Source: JAPOXR01 sp965199765 | Lineage (GTDB): Bacteria; Pseudomonadota; Alphaproteobacteria; Rhodobacterales; Rhodobacteraceae | Direction of reading: 5' to 3' | Assembly: GCA_965199765.1 (NCBI GenBank) | Contig: CBDATC010000002.1 | Span: 1,240,001-1,304,000, forward strand | DNA: 64,000 nucleotides | Translations under genes and position numbers: made by a program | The notes under the pieces: generated by a model | The model's database searches: none | What the model saw: only the letters and a program-made list of their open reading frames with translations | What the model was told of the DNA's origin: nothing | In this document: positions 46,262-55,647 of the stretch, piece by piece | Position numbering within the stretch: position 1 is the stretch's first letter | How the letters are laid out: each line of letters starts with the position of its first letter

Positions 46262-46720
46262 ATGCAATTTTCACTCGATGGATATGATCTAAGCATCGTG
46301 AGGGCGTTGGAAAAGAACGGGGCCCTTACCAATGCACAGCTTAGCGAATTGGTTAACCTCTCGCCTTCACAATGCTCGCGGCGGCGCATTCGGCTTGAGA
46401 CCGAGGGCGTCATTGAAGGATATCATGCTCGTTTGAATTACAAAGCGATGGGATTCTTTCAGCGTGTCGTGGTCCGGGTAAGTTTGAATTCACACAGCTC
46501 TGACAACGCAAAGGACTTTGCCGATTTCCTCAACCTGCATGACGAAGTCCGTGAAGCCTATTCCGTTTGTGGCAACGCCGATTATGTCCTCATCGTGCAA
46601 TGCGAAAGTCTGGCGCATTTTGCCGACTTCATTCATTCGAAACTCTTGCAACAGTCCATGATCAGTCGAATTCGATCAGAAATTGTCCTGAAAGATATCA
46701 AACGCCCAAACACCTTATAA
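46262..46720 (+). CDS. Lrp/AsnC-family transcriptional regulator
   Basis: An N-terminal helix-turn-helix (LDGYDLSIVRALEKNGALTN, then LSELVNLSPSQCSRRRIRLE) is followed by a ligand-binding RAM domain (VREAYSVCGNADYVLIVQCE). 152 aa is standard. Divergent from hppD, so it probably controls tyrosine catabolism in response to an aromatic amino acid (inference from context). Confidence 0.9.
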   Translation: MQFSLDGYDLSIVRALEKNGALTNAQLSELVNLSPSQCSRRRIRLETEGVIEGYHARLNYKAMGFFQRVVVRVSLNSHSSDNAKDFADFLNLHDEVREAYSVCGNADYVLIVQCESLAHFADFIHSKLLQQSMISRIRSEIVLKDIKRPNTL

Positions 46721-47889
46721 GGTCATGCTTTGAGCGGTGGGGTCGTAATTTCTTAGCCAAGTGCCACTTCCCAGCTTTACGCCAGTAAAATATTGGACAC
46801 CGCCGTGATTTTTTCGTCGAATTGGGCTTCGAAACCATCTTCGACGGATACGCACATGATTTGAGAACGGCAAATAGCTTGTTTGTCTTGAAGATCAGAA
46901 GGGCTTTGATGCGACCAAGCGGACTTGAATGCTTTTGCTGTGCATACCCGACATCATAAAACAACCGAAGTCCCTGTCCTTTTGTCCAGACACCATGACT
47001 CACTGTTTTGATGTTTTGTATCCGATTCGATGAGGATCGGTGATCGGCATTATGCGCCAAAGACGCTTGACTGACAGAAGGCGGTACTTCCTTCGGGCGG
47101 CAGGTCGCGTTCGTTTCCCGGTGCGGTGCGGGTTGCGTTTCCCAAGCTGGCTTCGCCCTTCGGTCTGGAGCTTCCCGCGGTTCGTCTGTCGCGCGGAGCC
47201 GGTGCGGAATCGCTGATACCGAATACCGGTTATCCGGACAAGGATCTGTCCTGTTCTCGCGACGTCCCCGGCGAGGTTTCGGTGGTTCCGGTTGGATCCT
47301 CGGAGAAGCGCGCGGAGCGTTCGATGATGGCCACGCACCATCCCGAGGGAAATGGATCAAAGTAACCTTCCAAACCCCACATCGAACAAAAAAATGAGAA
47401 ATAATTTGTGCCGAGGTATCTCTCTGCACTAACTCTTTCATAGGTCATGCGCGAGGCAGTCGGCAGGATCAACGATCCGCCTTGAACATGATCGTGTCCA
47501 GTCCCGGAACCGACATCACAAAGAAGAAGAACACCGTCAACAAAACGCCAAAAACTCTAATTTGGTGTGACCGCTGTGATTCAACTTCAAAGATATCAAC
47601 AACATCGGTCGAACAAACCTAGGCTATGTGTTCAAATCAGTGCCCCAAATGTCCAATACATAGCATAATTGACAGCTAGTGCATCGAATCCCGAACCATA
47701 AGCACAATGATCAGCGAAGTTGCGATAAAGTGCCTGGAAATCAGCTGGAAGCAATAGAATATAGATCGAAGGTTCGCATTCCAAGACATCTGCAGGTAAC
47801 CGAAGCCACTTTACGCATTAATCCAAGGAATCCCTCAGATCTGTATGGGTGCTTGTCGAAATTGACTGATGAACTGAATTGACGAAACG
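46721..47889. other. 1.2 kb stretch of unexplained sequence with a G+C-rich core
   Basis: No gene could be supported. Between about 47040 and 47370 the composition turns G+C-rich and several frames are open on both strands (for example plus 47126-47365 and minus 47230-47472) without recognisable motifs. The A+T-rich flanks contain only short frames. Could be a decayed mobile element or a non-coding element. Confidence 0.4.
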
Positions 47890-48579
47890 ATGTGCGGTCG
47901 ATTTAACCAAGAAATGACATGGAGAGAGATACACGATCTCTACGAACTGCTCGGATCGCTGCCCGTCACCGTTTTGGAGCGACGCTGGAATGGTTGCCCG
48001 TCCCAGAGCTTCGCGATTTGCAGACTGGGTGTGGATGAATCACGCGAAACCGTATCGCTGCGGTGGGGCCTTGTTCCGGCCTGGGCAAGAGATCAGCGCA
48101 TGGCAGGACGGTTAATCAACGCCCGGTCTGAGACCGTTTCCGACAAACCCGCGTTCCGCGCTGCGTTCCGCTCAAGGCGATGCCTGATACCGGCAAACAG
48201 CTGGTTCGAGTGGAGTCGCGATCAAGATGGTATCAAGCGTCCGTGGCTCATTGCTATGGAAGACAGAAAACCGCTCTCCTTCGCTGGGATTTGGGAACGC
48301 TGGATGCGTAACGGTGAAAGTGTGGAGACGTTCAGTATCCTGACCGAGGCGGCCTCTCCAGAGATTCGCCACCTGCACCACCGACAGCCGGTTGTGATCG
48401 CGCCATCGCATTTCGAAGAGTGGCTGGCAACGGACCGCATGCCTTGGAGCAGCGATCCTGAGGAATGGCTTTCAACGGCAGCGATCCGCTCGGGATTCAC
48501 CTGGAGGCCGGTAACAAAGCCCCTGAACAATGCTGCCGCGACGAGAAAACCCTCCCTGTTTGATAACCTCAGCCCCTGA
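47890..48579 (+). CDS. SOS-response-associated peptidase / abasic-site DNA-protein crosslinker (HMCES/YedK)
   Basis: Forms a protective thiazolidine crosslink to abasic sites in single-stranded DNA. The catalytic Cys2 is exposed after Met removal (MCGRFNQ). The active-site Asn is in LINARSETV, the Glu in NSWFEWSRD, and the His in LHHRQPVVI, where the usual sequence is HDRMPV-like. WGLVPAWARD is also conserved. 229 aa is typical. Monocistronic. Confidence 0.92.
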   Translation: MCGRFNQEMTWREIHDLYELLGSLPVTVLERRWNGCPSQSFAICRLGVDESRETVSLRWGLVPAWARDQRMAGRLINARSETVSDKPAFRAAFRSRRCLIPANSWFEWSRDQDGIKRPWLIAMEDRKPLSFAGIWERWMRNGESVETFSILTEAASPEIRHLHHRQPVVIAPSHFEEWLATDRMPWSSDPEEWLSTAAIRSGFTWRPVTKPLNNAAATRKPSLFDNLSP

Positions 48580-49263
48580 CAAGATGAAGAACCGTAGAGC
48601 TCAATCGACATCGGTCAGCGTTGTGTGCTCTGCGATTCTTGAGCTTTCCGCAATTGAGCGAAATTTGATTGAAGACGTACAATCGGGAATTTGAATGATT
48701 GCCGGTTCCAATGCTCTGCGGCGATCTTGATTTACGTTAACACCATATTGGACAACAAGGTGGAGGGAAAATTCCCATCTTCTTTCTCAACCCCCCGGAA
48801 GTTTTGTCTTGTTGGTCCAAACGAGTCAGCGTCGATATCGACACTTTGACCGCAGGCGGTCCAGCAAGTCTTTCCATTCACTGCAAGCTGTTTTTTTGAA
48901 CTTGCAATAACAGCATCTCTGACATTCTGTCAGCCGATTTTAGTCCGGAATCTATTCCTAAGCAGACAAGGTTGGCCGATTGCGTGACTTTCACCAAATC
49001 ATGCAGCAGAAAATTTTCTGCTGACCACCCCACAAGATGAGCCCTTGCGACCAATTAACCACGCTTAGATCCAGAACTTGTCGTTTTGTTGTTGGCGGAA
49101 ATTCTTACGAAATAATGCTTAAGTCCGAGAAAACTCAGTTTAATTGCTGGTATCCCTGATAACTGTGCTGAAGAACGAATCCGGTGGGAAACTCGTCAAC
49201 GCAGTTTCGATTTTCACGTGTCTGCACATGAATGCCTTCTCCCTCCTAGGATTTGGACAGACC
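48580..49263. other. non-coding stretch with a perfect 20 bp palindrome
   Basis: About 680 bp. CAGCAGAAAATTTTCTGCTG at 49004-49023 is a perfect inverted repeat with no spacer. The rest has no supported gene. This region forms the left margin of the conjugative-element-like block. Confidence 0.5.
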
Positions 49264-50037
49264 ATGCAATTTTCAATCATACCAGCCCGATCACTCTTGT
49301 TTCGCATCAGCTTTTGCTTGATTGCTCATTCGGCGGCGATCAATGCATATGCCGGTGATTCCACGACTGTCACCACAAACCCGAGCATCCCAATACGCTC
49401 GCAAACATCGATTCTGGGGTCGGTCTCCGATGGACTCTTTTGCAAATACGTCGCCAGCGACAGAAAAATCCATTGCAACACCGGAATGAACGGTTCGGAA
49501 CCAGCCGAATTCTTGGCAAGCGGTGCGCTGCATCCTCAATTCCGGGGACCCCGCAACAACACCGAAGGACGGATAGCGGTTAACAATGGTGATCGCTACG
49601 CATTTCTGAACGCAGAAACGGAACAGCTTCTAGGAGACGGTTCATCATCCCTCCACTGCCGCCTCGCACTCCAATTTAAGCTGATGAACGGTGATCTGTT
49701 TTGGATTTGGCATACGGAAATTCGATTCGAAGGTTCCCAAACTGCTGCCTATGTGGATTCCGACGGTGACGGACACGCGGACTTTGCGGTCTTGGGCGAA
49801 TGGACAGGACGGATTAACGGCACCAATAGATGGTCTGTCACCGATCCGAATGACCGAACCTACACCGATGCCCAACTGGCTTACCCCACTCGTCCGTTTT
49901 TCGGGCGAACGGGCACCCGTAGACGAAACTGCCGTATGATCGATCTGACCGTCGTGAGTTTGGTTGACGCTGCTACAATCATTCAAACAAGGATTGTCGG
50001 TTCCAAACGAAATGTCCTTGGTGTTGTTTCCAATTGA
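49264..50037 (+). CDS. secreted protein with a calcium-binding-like loop, function unknown
   Basis: From the ATG at 49264 a signal peptide (LLFRISFCLIAHSAAINAYA) precedes a roughly 230-residue mature domain. It contains a DxDxDG loop (DSDGDGHADFAV), as in EF-hand- or dockerin-like calcium sites, within an FG-GAP-like context (VLGEWTGRINGTNRW). Scattered cysteines may form disulfides. I do not recognise the family. Location beside the T4SS and integrase region suggests element cargo, but this is weak. Confidence 0.6.
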   Translation: MQFSIIPARSLLFRISFCLIAHSAAINAYAGDSTTVTTNPSIPIRSQTSILGSVSDGLFCKYVASDRKIHCNTGMNGSEPAEFLASGALHPQFRGPRNNTEGRIAVNNGDRYAFLNAETEQLLGDGSSSLHCRLALQFKLMNGDLFWIWHTEIRFEGSQTAAYVDSDGDGHADFAVLGEWTGRINGTNRWSVTDPNDRTYTDAQLAYPTRPFFGRTGTRRRNCRMIDLTVVSLVDAATIIQTRIVGSKRNVLGVVSN

Positions 50038-50390
50038 TTGACCGTGTCCATTCGGAATTCGGCCAAATTCAACCTGAACCATGAGTTGCCCTCGAATGGG
50101 TCAAATTCCCACTCTTCTTTAGGCAAAGACCGGCTCAATTGACATGAACGCGCGGGTCAACCAAATCGTTCGCCTTTCGGATATTGGCATAATGCGGTTT
50201 TTTCGCAAACCACATAACCTGGGTTTAGCCAACTGATGGTTTGACTTGCTGATCGAATGATCACGGATGCAATTTCCAACACAGAATGCTAAAATTCGGG
50301 CGCTAAAATTCAAGGAGCGAATGTCGTTGCCGGCAATCGCTTGTGGTTTGACCAAATACGGCTCACATGAGACTTCGATGAATTCTCCTC
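50038..50390. other. non-coding stretch between convergent genes
   Basis: About 350 bp between the ends of the secreted-protein gene and the DnaA-domain gene. It contains an 11 bp near-direct repeat (AATGCTAAAATTC, then GCGCTAAAATTC at about 50286-50312). No terminator recognised. Confidence 0.4.
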
Positions 50391-51644
50391 TCAGCGGTCG
50401 CTCCTCAACATTCCACGCTGCGTTGCTCCGAACGAAACCGTAATCACTTTGTTCGTCTTGTCCGCCGATGCAGCGGACGCGGCAGACCCAATCCCGAGCC
50501 TCTTTGGACCGAATTGGCTTGGCAGCGCCTCATTCTTGCCATTCGCTGGCGTGAATTGCTCCTTGAGCTGTTGCTCTGCTACTTTCCGAAGCGTTGGCAT
50601 TTTTCCGATGCCAAGATTGTCAGCAATCTGGGCTAATGTTTCAATGATCCAAGAATGCATAGGGTCCAGCCTTCGCCACCTCTCAATATTGTCCAATCCA
50701 TTGATGATGGTCGCGTGATCTCTACCTCCGAGGCATCGGCCGATTTCCACCAGACTTCGGCTTGTCGCTCTACGCATAACCGCTGCTGCCACATAACGGG
50801 CGTGCATAAGTTCCGCTTGTCTCCGTGGACCTGCCAGATCATCTGTGGAATATCGGTAAGCCGCCGCAATGAAACCGAGAATATCTTCCAATCGGGCAGC
50901 TGAACCTGCCGGCCTCAATGGCTGCTGGCCACCGATGAATCCATCAAGCAGATGACGGTCGACCAAAGTCTTGATCGCCTTCCATCTCGTCAACGTCTTT
51001 TCACCGGTCCACTTTGGCTGCACAGACCCTGGCTGTCCAGCAAGCTCTACGAGCGCCTCTTCGGCCGTGCATGTCAAATATCCTTGTCTCTCCGCATGAT
51101 GCGCCAGGCCGTGCACCGCCTCCCATTGAATGCTTGGGCTTTTAGCGATGTGCATAAGCATTTCCGTGCCATGCTTTTCTAATCCACGAACTTTCGATCC
51201 TGCCGCAGCACACCAATGCAGATATCTGACAAATCCATGAAGCTCTGAATCGCGGATCGTCTTCGGTCGATTGTCAGAGCCATAAAACCTCCAAGAGATC
51301 AAAGGCGCGTATCCGGAAACCGGTTCCTTTTGTGCGGTAATGGCAATCCGACCTATCCGCCGGTTGGCGGCGACAACATGTTTATGGAACAATCCCATTA
51401 GCGACGCGGCCCAAAATGCATCGATTGCATTCGGGGCAATGACCCACATCACCAGCGGAGCTTTTTTGTCAGAACCCGCCCGACTGTCTGCGTTTACCCG
51501 CACTCTGAGCGTTTTTCGCCAAGGTCGTCTCGGCAGCTCGCGCTCCAAACATCGCTGCATTCGCCCAGCGATACGCTCATACTCTTCATAACCCAGCTTG
51601 GGAGGTCGCTGACGCCAACGAAACTTAACCTGAGATTCCATCAC
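50391..51644 (-). CDS. DnaA domain IV protein, putative element replication initiator
   Basis: Residues about 251-328 form the DnaA DNA-binding domain: LEDILGFIAAAYRYSTDDLA, RYVAAAVMRRATSRSLVEIG and the signature GGRDHATIINGL (306-317). No Walker A or AAA+ motif is visible anywhere. The roughly 250 residues upstream (from KFRWRQRPPKLGYEEYERIA) are unfamiliar, as is the C-terminal tail. Such a protein could bind DnaA-box-like repeats at an element origin or act as a regulator (inference). Its ATG overlaps the end of the upstream small gene, suggesting an operon with it. Confidence 0.75.
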   Translation of the reverse strand: MMESQVKFRWRQRPPKLGYEEYERIAGRMQRCLERELPRRPWRKTLRVRVNADSRAGSDKKAPLVMWVIAPNAIDAFWAASLMGLFHKHVVAANRRIGRIAITAQKEPVSGYAPLISWRFYGSDNRPKTIRDSELHGFVRYLHWCAAAGSKVRGLEKHGTEMLMHIAKSPSIQWEAVHGLAHHAERQGYLTCTAEEALVELAGQPGSVQPKWTGEKTLTRWKAIKTLVDRHLLDGFIGGQQPLRPAGSAARLEDILGFIAAAYRYSTDDLAGPRRQAELMHARYVAAAVMRRATSRSLVEIGRCLGGRDHATIINGLDNIERWRRLDPMHSWIIETLAQIADNLGIGKMPTLRKVAEQQLKEQFTPANGKNEALPSQFGPKRLGIGSAASAASADKTNKVITVSFGATQRGMLRSDR

Positions 51645-52081
51645 ATTACTCCTAAAAAAATCTTACGCAGCAAAGCTGGCGCTGTGGCGAGACGAGAGAT
51701 TAAGTTGAAGTCATCCGCGTTGCTGACCGGATCCATATCGCACTCCCGAAGCTGAGCTACGGGTTCGTGCGTCCCAGACCGATGCATTCCGCAGAATTCC
51801 CGAATGGGCTGGAGCGCATTGGATATCGCGCTGTCATACCGCCTCAATTGTTCGACCAAAGCACACACTGACCAAGGCAAGAAACTCAGCAAGAGAAGTC
51901 CGGCAAAGGAATTCATACTCCGACCAATACCTGCATCGAATGATACTGGCGCTCGAAGCACTCCCTTGCTTGATTTCCATCGATTGACACCAACTTCTGA
52001 CCTTATCGATGACAATTTCATTCGATATGTATTTCCGTGCATCAGTAACGCTTGCCGCAGTTCCAATTGTATTCTCATCAC
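51641..52081 (-). CDS. small protein with one membrane segment, unknown
   Basis: 146 codons ending with a 4 bp overlap onto the DnaA-domain gene, the main reason to accept it. One hydrophobic segment (FAGLLLLSFLPWSVCALVEQ) lies near residues 59-78. No motif recognised. Two adjacent ATGs compete for the start (52081/52078). Confidence 0.5.
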   Translation of the reverse strand: MMRIQLELRQALLMHGNTYRMKLSSIRSEVGVNRWKSSKGVLRAPVSFDAGIGRSMNSFAGLLLLSFLPWSVCALVEQLRRYDSAISNALQPIREFCGMHRSGTHEPVAQLRECDMDPVSNADDFNLISRLATAPALLRKIFLGVM

Positions 52082-52280
52082 AATAAGAAAATTAATAGAA
52101 CAATAAAAATATTTATAATAATTTCAACATCGCACTGAAAGAATTTTTTGTGTTGTGCTTTCTTCGATTAAGCAGCAATTCCAACGCTTCACAGTTACCA
52201 CCGCCCAACCTGCCGAGTTGCTCTGCTTTGAATGGTCCCATGCCCTTTAGCTGTTTGATTCACAGACCGCTGATGGAAAG

Positions 52281-53264
52281 TCAGGGGCGTCGCACTCCTA
52301 GAGAATTCACTGCCAAATCGTGAACGGCCGTCTGCACTGCCGCTACAAAATCAGGCTCCTCTGCCAGGCGGTTAATGCTATCGGCAAGAAAGTCCGCAAC
52401 CATCGAATCCCGCATCGAATCACCAAAATCCTGCAACCCTTCTGCATCCGCGACTTTTTCGATTCTCAGCCTATTCCAGAACCCTGAATTTTGGCCATCG
52501 AATTGCACAGCCTTTCGGGAGGTTGAAATGCGAAGGATTGGGCGGCTGCTCCTTTTCACACCGACCACGAAGTGAAGATTCCAACCTTCCGCTGCACGCA
52601 CCGCCACCATGCCGACATCCGATGACAGTCCCTTAGTCAATTCGGTGACGCTATCATCCGCATGCAATAATCGAACAAGAATCCGCTCAGCCAATCGGAT
52701 ATCCCAAGCTTCCGCTTCAATTCGCTGTTCGAATCGCTCCTCGGGTTGAAGTGAATTCGCTGAAAGCCGCTGAATACTGCGCTGGTCCTCAACCTTTAAA
52801 CGCAGTCGCTCGATCGATACGATTGCCGCGTCTTCCGGCACTGACCCTAGTTTGCGGTCGAGATGGCCGTCAGGCCGAATTCCAATCACCGCATCCGCAA
52901 CAAGAATTTTCTGATCATTTTTGCTGTGTCCGGTGATGCCAATTTGATCTGCGAAGATGCGAAGCCCATCAAGACTGCCTAGATTCGGGTTTGTCAGTTC
53001 CCAGAAAAACCGGCGAAGGCCAAGTTTGGGCTTCGAAGAATCGGCGGTCAGATTCGCAATGTATGAAACATAGCCAGAGCTTGCGCCTTCCCCAAACATC
53101 AACGAGCGCGCCTCGTTGGATTGAGGCGGAATCCCTGTGAACTCCACCAGTGGGAATTGTTCTGCTGATTCACTCGTCAATGCGCCATCAGACGAATGTG
53201 CGACCGCGGCCCACTGTGCTGCCAAAACCAAAACGACCGCACGGCGCCAGAATGAAGAATGCAT
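52281..53264 (-). CDS. exported protein of unknown function
   Basis: A signal peptide (FWRRAVVLVLAAQWAAVAHS) precedes about 305 residues with no recognised domain. It is rich in charged residues and has a region VSYIANLTADSSKPKLGLRR and a late helical segment ADFLADSINRLAEEPDFVAA. It lies between the integrase and the DnaA-domain gene on the same strand, so it is probably part of the element. Could be a T4SS accessory protein, but nothing shows this directly. Confidence 0.6.
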   Translation of the reverse strand: MHSSFWRRAVVLVLAAQWAAVAHSSDGALTSESAEQFPLVEFTGIPPQSNEARSLMFGEGASSGYVSYIANLTADSSKPKLGLRRFFWELTNPNLGSLDGLRIFADQIGITGHSKNDQKILVADAVIGIRPDGHLDRKLGSVPEDAAIVSIERLRLKVEDQRSIQRLSANSLQPEERFEQRIEAEAWDIRLAERILVRLLHADDSVTELTKGLSSDVGMVAVRAAEGWNLHFVVGVKRSSRPILRISTSRKAVQFDGQNSGFWNRLRIEKVADAEGLQDFGDSMRDSMVADFLADSINRLAEEPDFVAAVQTAVHDLAVNSLGVRRP

Positions 53265-53303
53265 GCAATACCTCCAGTGTTTTTTGAAATTACTGAATTT
53301 GAT

Positions 53304-54719
53304 TCAAACGGGAGTGAACTCCGGTCCACTTGAATCCACAACATTGTCGACCTCTGCTTGCGGATGAATCGCGGACTCCGAATCCCATACTGCTTCGAAC
53401 GCCTGAACACGCACCGGATCAGGCTGGGGCAGCCAACGCGGAATAGGTCGAAATGATGACGTCCGCTTTGTCTTTCCTCCATATCCTGCGAGAGTGACGG
53501 GAGACGTATGTCCGCTTAGCGCAGCCAATTCGGCAGCGCTCATTTGATGCCGTGCCGCATCGATGAACGCATGTCTCAAAGTATGAAGAGTAATCGGATC
53601 AGCACGGGTCGGAAACGCCTTTTGCGAAGCAATCCGAATGAGTTCGGTGCAGGATTTGTTGAGATTGCCTATCCTGGCCCGGCTCAATTTCAAGGACCGA
53701 AGCTTCGAAGCACGATAAAGTGTATCAAGATGACGCGGTTCTATTCCCGTCAAAATCTGTGCGCGAATTCGATTGTCAATTAAAGGCGATGCGAGATCGC
53801 TTTTGGCGGTCCTGATAATCAGAATCTTCGGCCACCGGTCCGATCCCTTTTCATGTCCTTGACAGGTTTCAAGTGGTTTCACCTTCGCCGGTTCAAGCAA
53901 ACCCGTCTCAAATGCGTGGAGAGGATCGTCAAGAATTCGATCAATGTCGGTTCCAGGAACAGGTTCCATGATGCGGAATGCGTAGATTTCAACCGAACGC
54001 ATTCCAGTGAGCCAAGCGGTGGTCGCTAAAAGACACGCCAACCCCACCCGATCATCCAAGTTTGGAGCTGACAAGAAATCATCGCTGCGGCCCGACCAAT
54101 CAGCGTGCAGTGCGCTGAGCAGTTCGTGAAACATTCGAGTGCTGATGCCTGCCCAACGCTTTTGCGGTTCTCGCCTGCTGTCCAAAATCCACTCAGTGTT
54201 CCCGACGCCCGCAAGAGTTACAATTCGTTCTCCATCAGTTCCAAAGTCGCTGCAAAGAGCGAGCTCCTTTCTCATCGACGGAAGAATTCGCACCGCCTTA
54301 TTGCGAAGATTGCTGACAGTCTGCCCCTCAAACCACGCCTCCACACGTTCAATGGCTTTCCAGTCTCCGTCATCAAGCCAGATCGGGAGCTCGATTTTTC
54401 GAGGAAGCGCATCTCGTGGACTAATGCGGATCCCAGACTTATCAGCGCTCGTGCGGGCTGAAAGAAGCAAACCAAAAAGGGATCTCAAAGCCGCAAGGTC
54501 GAGCGTCGCGGTTTTGTCCTTAACGACTAAGCTCCTGATACTGACTTGACGAAGAAATTCGCTCCAAGTCAGATTCATGCCCAAAAGCTCGCAGCGCTCT
54601 TCGGCTGTGCGCAAGAGCGCATTGACGTTAGCGCTGTATTTTCGATTGAAACCCGAGATTCTGAATGATTCGAGTAAGTCGGCTTCTGACAAAAATTCTG
54701 TGGTGGTGCATTCTGCCAT
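53304..54719 (-). CDS. tyrosine recombinase (integrase)
   Basis: Site-specific recombinase of the phage-integrase family. Catalytic residues are visible: Arg in LTGMRSVEI, the HxxR box in ITLHTLRHAFIDAA, the late His in ELAALSGHTSP and the nucleophile Tyr in LAGYGGKTKR. The N-terminal third (FRISGFNRKYSANVNALLRT) probably forms the DNA-binding SAM-like domain. I choose the ATG at 54719; an upstream start at 54749 is possible. Divergent from the dot genes. Likely integrates or excises the element. Confidence 0.9.
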   Translation of the reverse strand: MAECTTTEFLSEADLLESFRISGFNRKYSANVNALLRTAEERCELLGMNLTWSEFLRQVSIRSLVVKDKTATLDLAALRSLFGLLLSARTSADKSGIRISPRDALPRKIELPIWLDDGDWKAIERVEAWFEGQTVSNLRNKAVRILPSMRKELALCSDFGTDGERIVTLAGVGNTEWILDSRREPQKRWAGISTRMFHELLSALHADWSGRSDDFLSAPNLDDRVGLACLLATTAWLTGMRSVEIYAFRIMEPVPGTDIDRILDDPLHAFETGLLEPAKVKPLETCQGHEKGSDRWPKILIIRTAKSDLASPLIDNRIRAQILTGIEPRHLDTLYRASKLRSLKLSRARIGNLNKSCTELIRIASQKAFPTRADPITLHTLRHAFIDAARHQMSAAELAALSGHTSPVTLAGYGGKTKRTSSFRPIPRWLPQPDPVRVQAFEAVWDSESAIHPQAEVDNVVDSSGPEFTPV

Positions 54720-55124
54720 CTGAATACCTTGCGCTAACACATAAATCACTATGTGAGACCGTGAAAATCATGTGCATATTGAAACGAGCAGTCGCACGAA
54801 TATTGGGGAAAACTTCCGGCGAATTACGATTGAACTTCTGCTCGGGCACTTGCCGGAATTAATCGACCTTACCACAACCGTGCGCATCCGATCAGCGGCA
54901 GAATGCGGTTAACATGGTTCTGAATTTTGAATCCTCATTTTGAGAACGGAAATAGCGACTGATCAAAATTTTTTGAGCAGACCGGGTTTCGGCTGAAATC
55001 CGCACTACCAATTGCAGCCAAGGTGATTTTCCACACTATTTTGAATTGACCTTAAATCCGTTCTCTCATTGTCTCTTGCTCAACTGTTAAACCGCTTTCG
55101 AGCACTTTCCTTCGGGTTCGAGAG
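54720..55124. other. divergent region between integrase and dotD
   Basis: About 400 bp that should contain promoters for the integrase and the dot operon and might hold an attachment site. No tRNA fragment or long direct repeat was seen. CAAAATTTTTTGAG at 54964 is A+T-rich. Confidence 0.4.
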
Positions 55125-55625
55125 ATGGATCGGCATTGCGCACAAAAACCATACGGGATCGTCCTGGTTGCTTCTATGATAGGCGCTTGCAGCAGCGCGC
55201 CTGCACCTAATCATGATCCGGGACTTAATATAGACGGCATTATTGCCGCCGCCGTCAGTGAGACAGCCAAAGCCAACTCAGCGGTAGCAGCTTTAGAAAA
55301 ACACACGGCCAAACTTCCGGCGAATACTCCATCACTTCGGCGGTCCGAAACCGACCCGTTACGCAGCGCTTCGGGAGCTCATGGAGCAATCAAAATCAAC
55401 TGGAACGGCCCGATCATTCCTCTCTTGGAAAGACTCGCGAAGCATCTAGACTATCAGCTCGTCATCAAAGGTAGTGCCCCGGCAAACCCAATTTTCGTCA
55501 CAGTAACCGAGTATTCCGGTCCGGCCATCGCTGCGGTTCCATTCATCAGCAACGCCGCTTTCGGCCATGCAAGCGTTACAGTCAGTCAAGAGCGTCAAGA
55601 AATTGCTTTGTTCTACGGAAAGTAG
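55125..55625 (+). CDS. dotD: DotD/TraH-type T4SS lipoprotein
   Basis: Outer-membrane core lipoprotein of I-type (Dot/Icm) secretion systems. Signal peptide with lipobox MIGAC (Cys22). The C-terminal secretin-N-like domain has KINWNGPIIPLLERLAKHLD, then YQLVIKGSAPANPIF and VTVTEYSGPAIA, matching Legionella DotD and R64 TraH. 166 aa is the family size. First of four plus-strand dot genes. Confidence 0.85.
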   Translation: MDRHCAQKPYGIVLVASMIGACSSAPAPNHDPGLNIDGIIAAAVSETAKANSAVAALEKHTAKLPANTPSLRRSETDPLRSASGAHGAIKINWNGPIIPLLERLAKHLDYQLVIKGSAPANPIFVTVTEYSGPAIAAVPFISNAAFGHASVTVSQERQEIALFYGK

Positions 55626-55647
55626 CACATGCCGTGCAACCGTTAGC

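Noticed and set aside
46698..47441. 247-codon minus-strand open frame
   Set aside because: Arg/Pro-rich composition from a G+C-rich segment, no recognisable domain, runs into the end of the Lrp-type gene.
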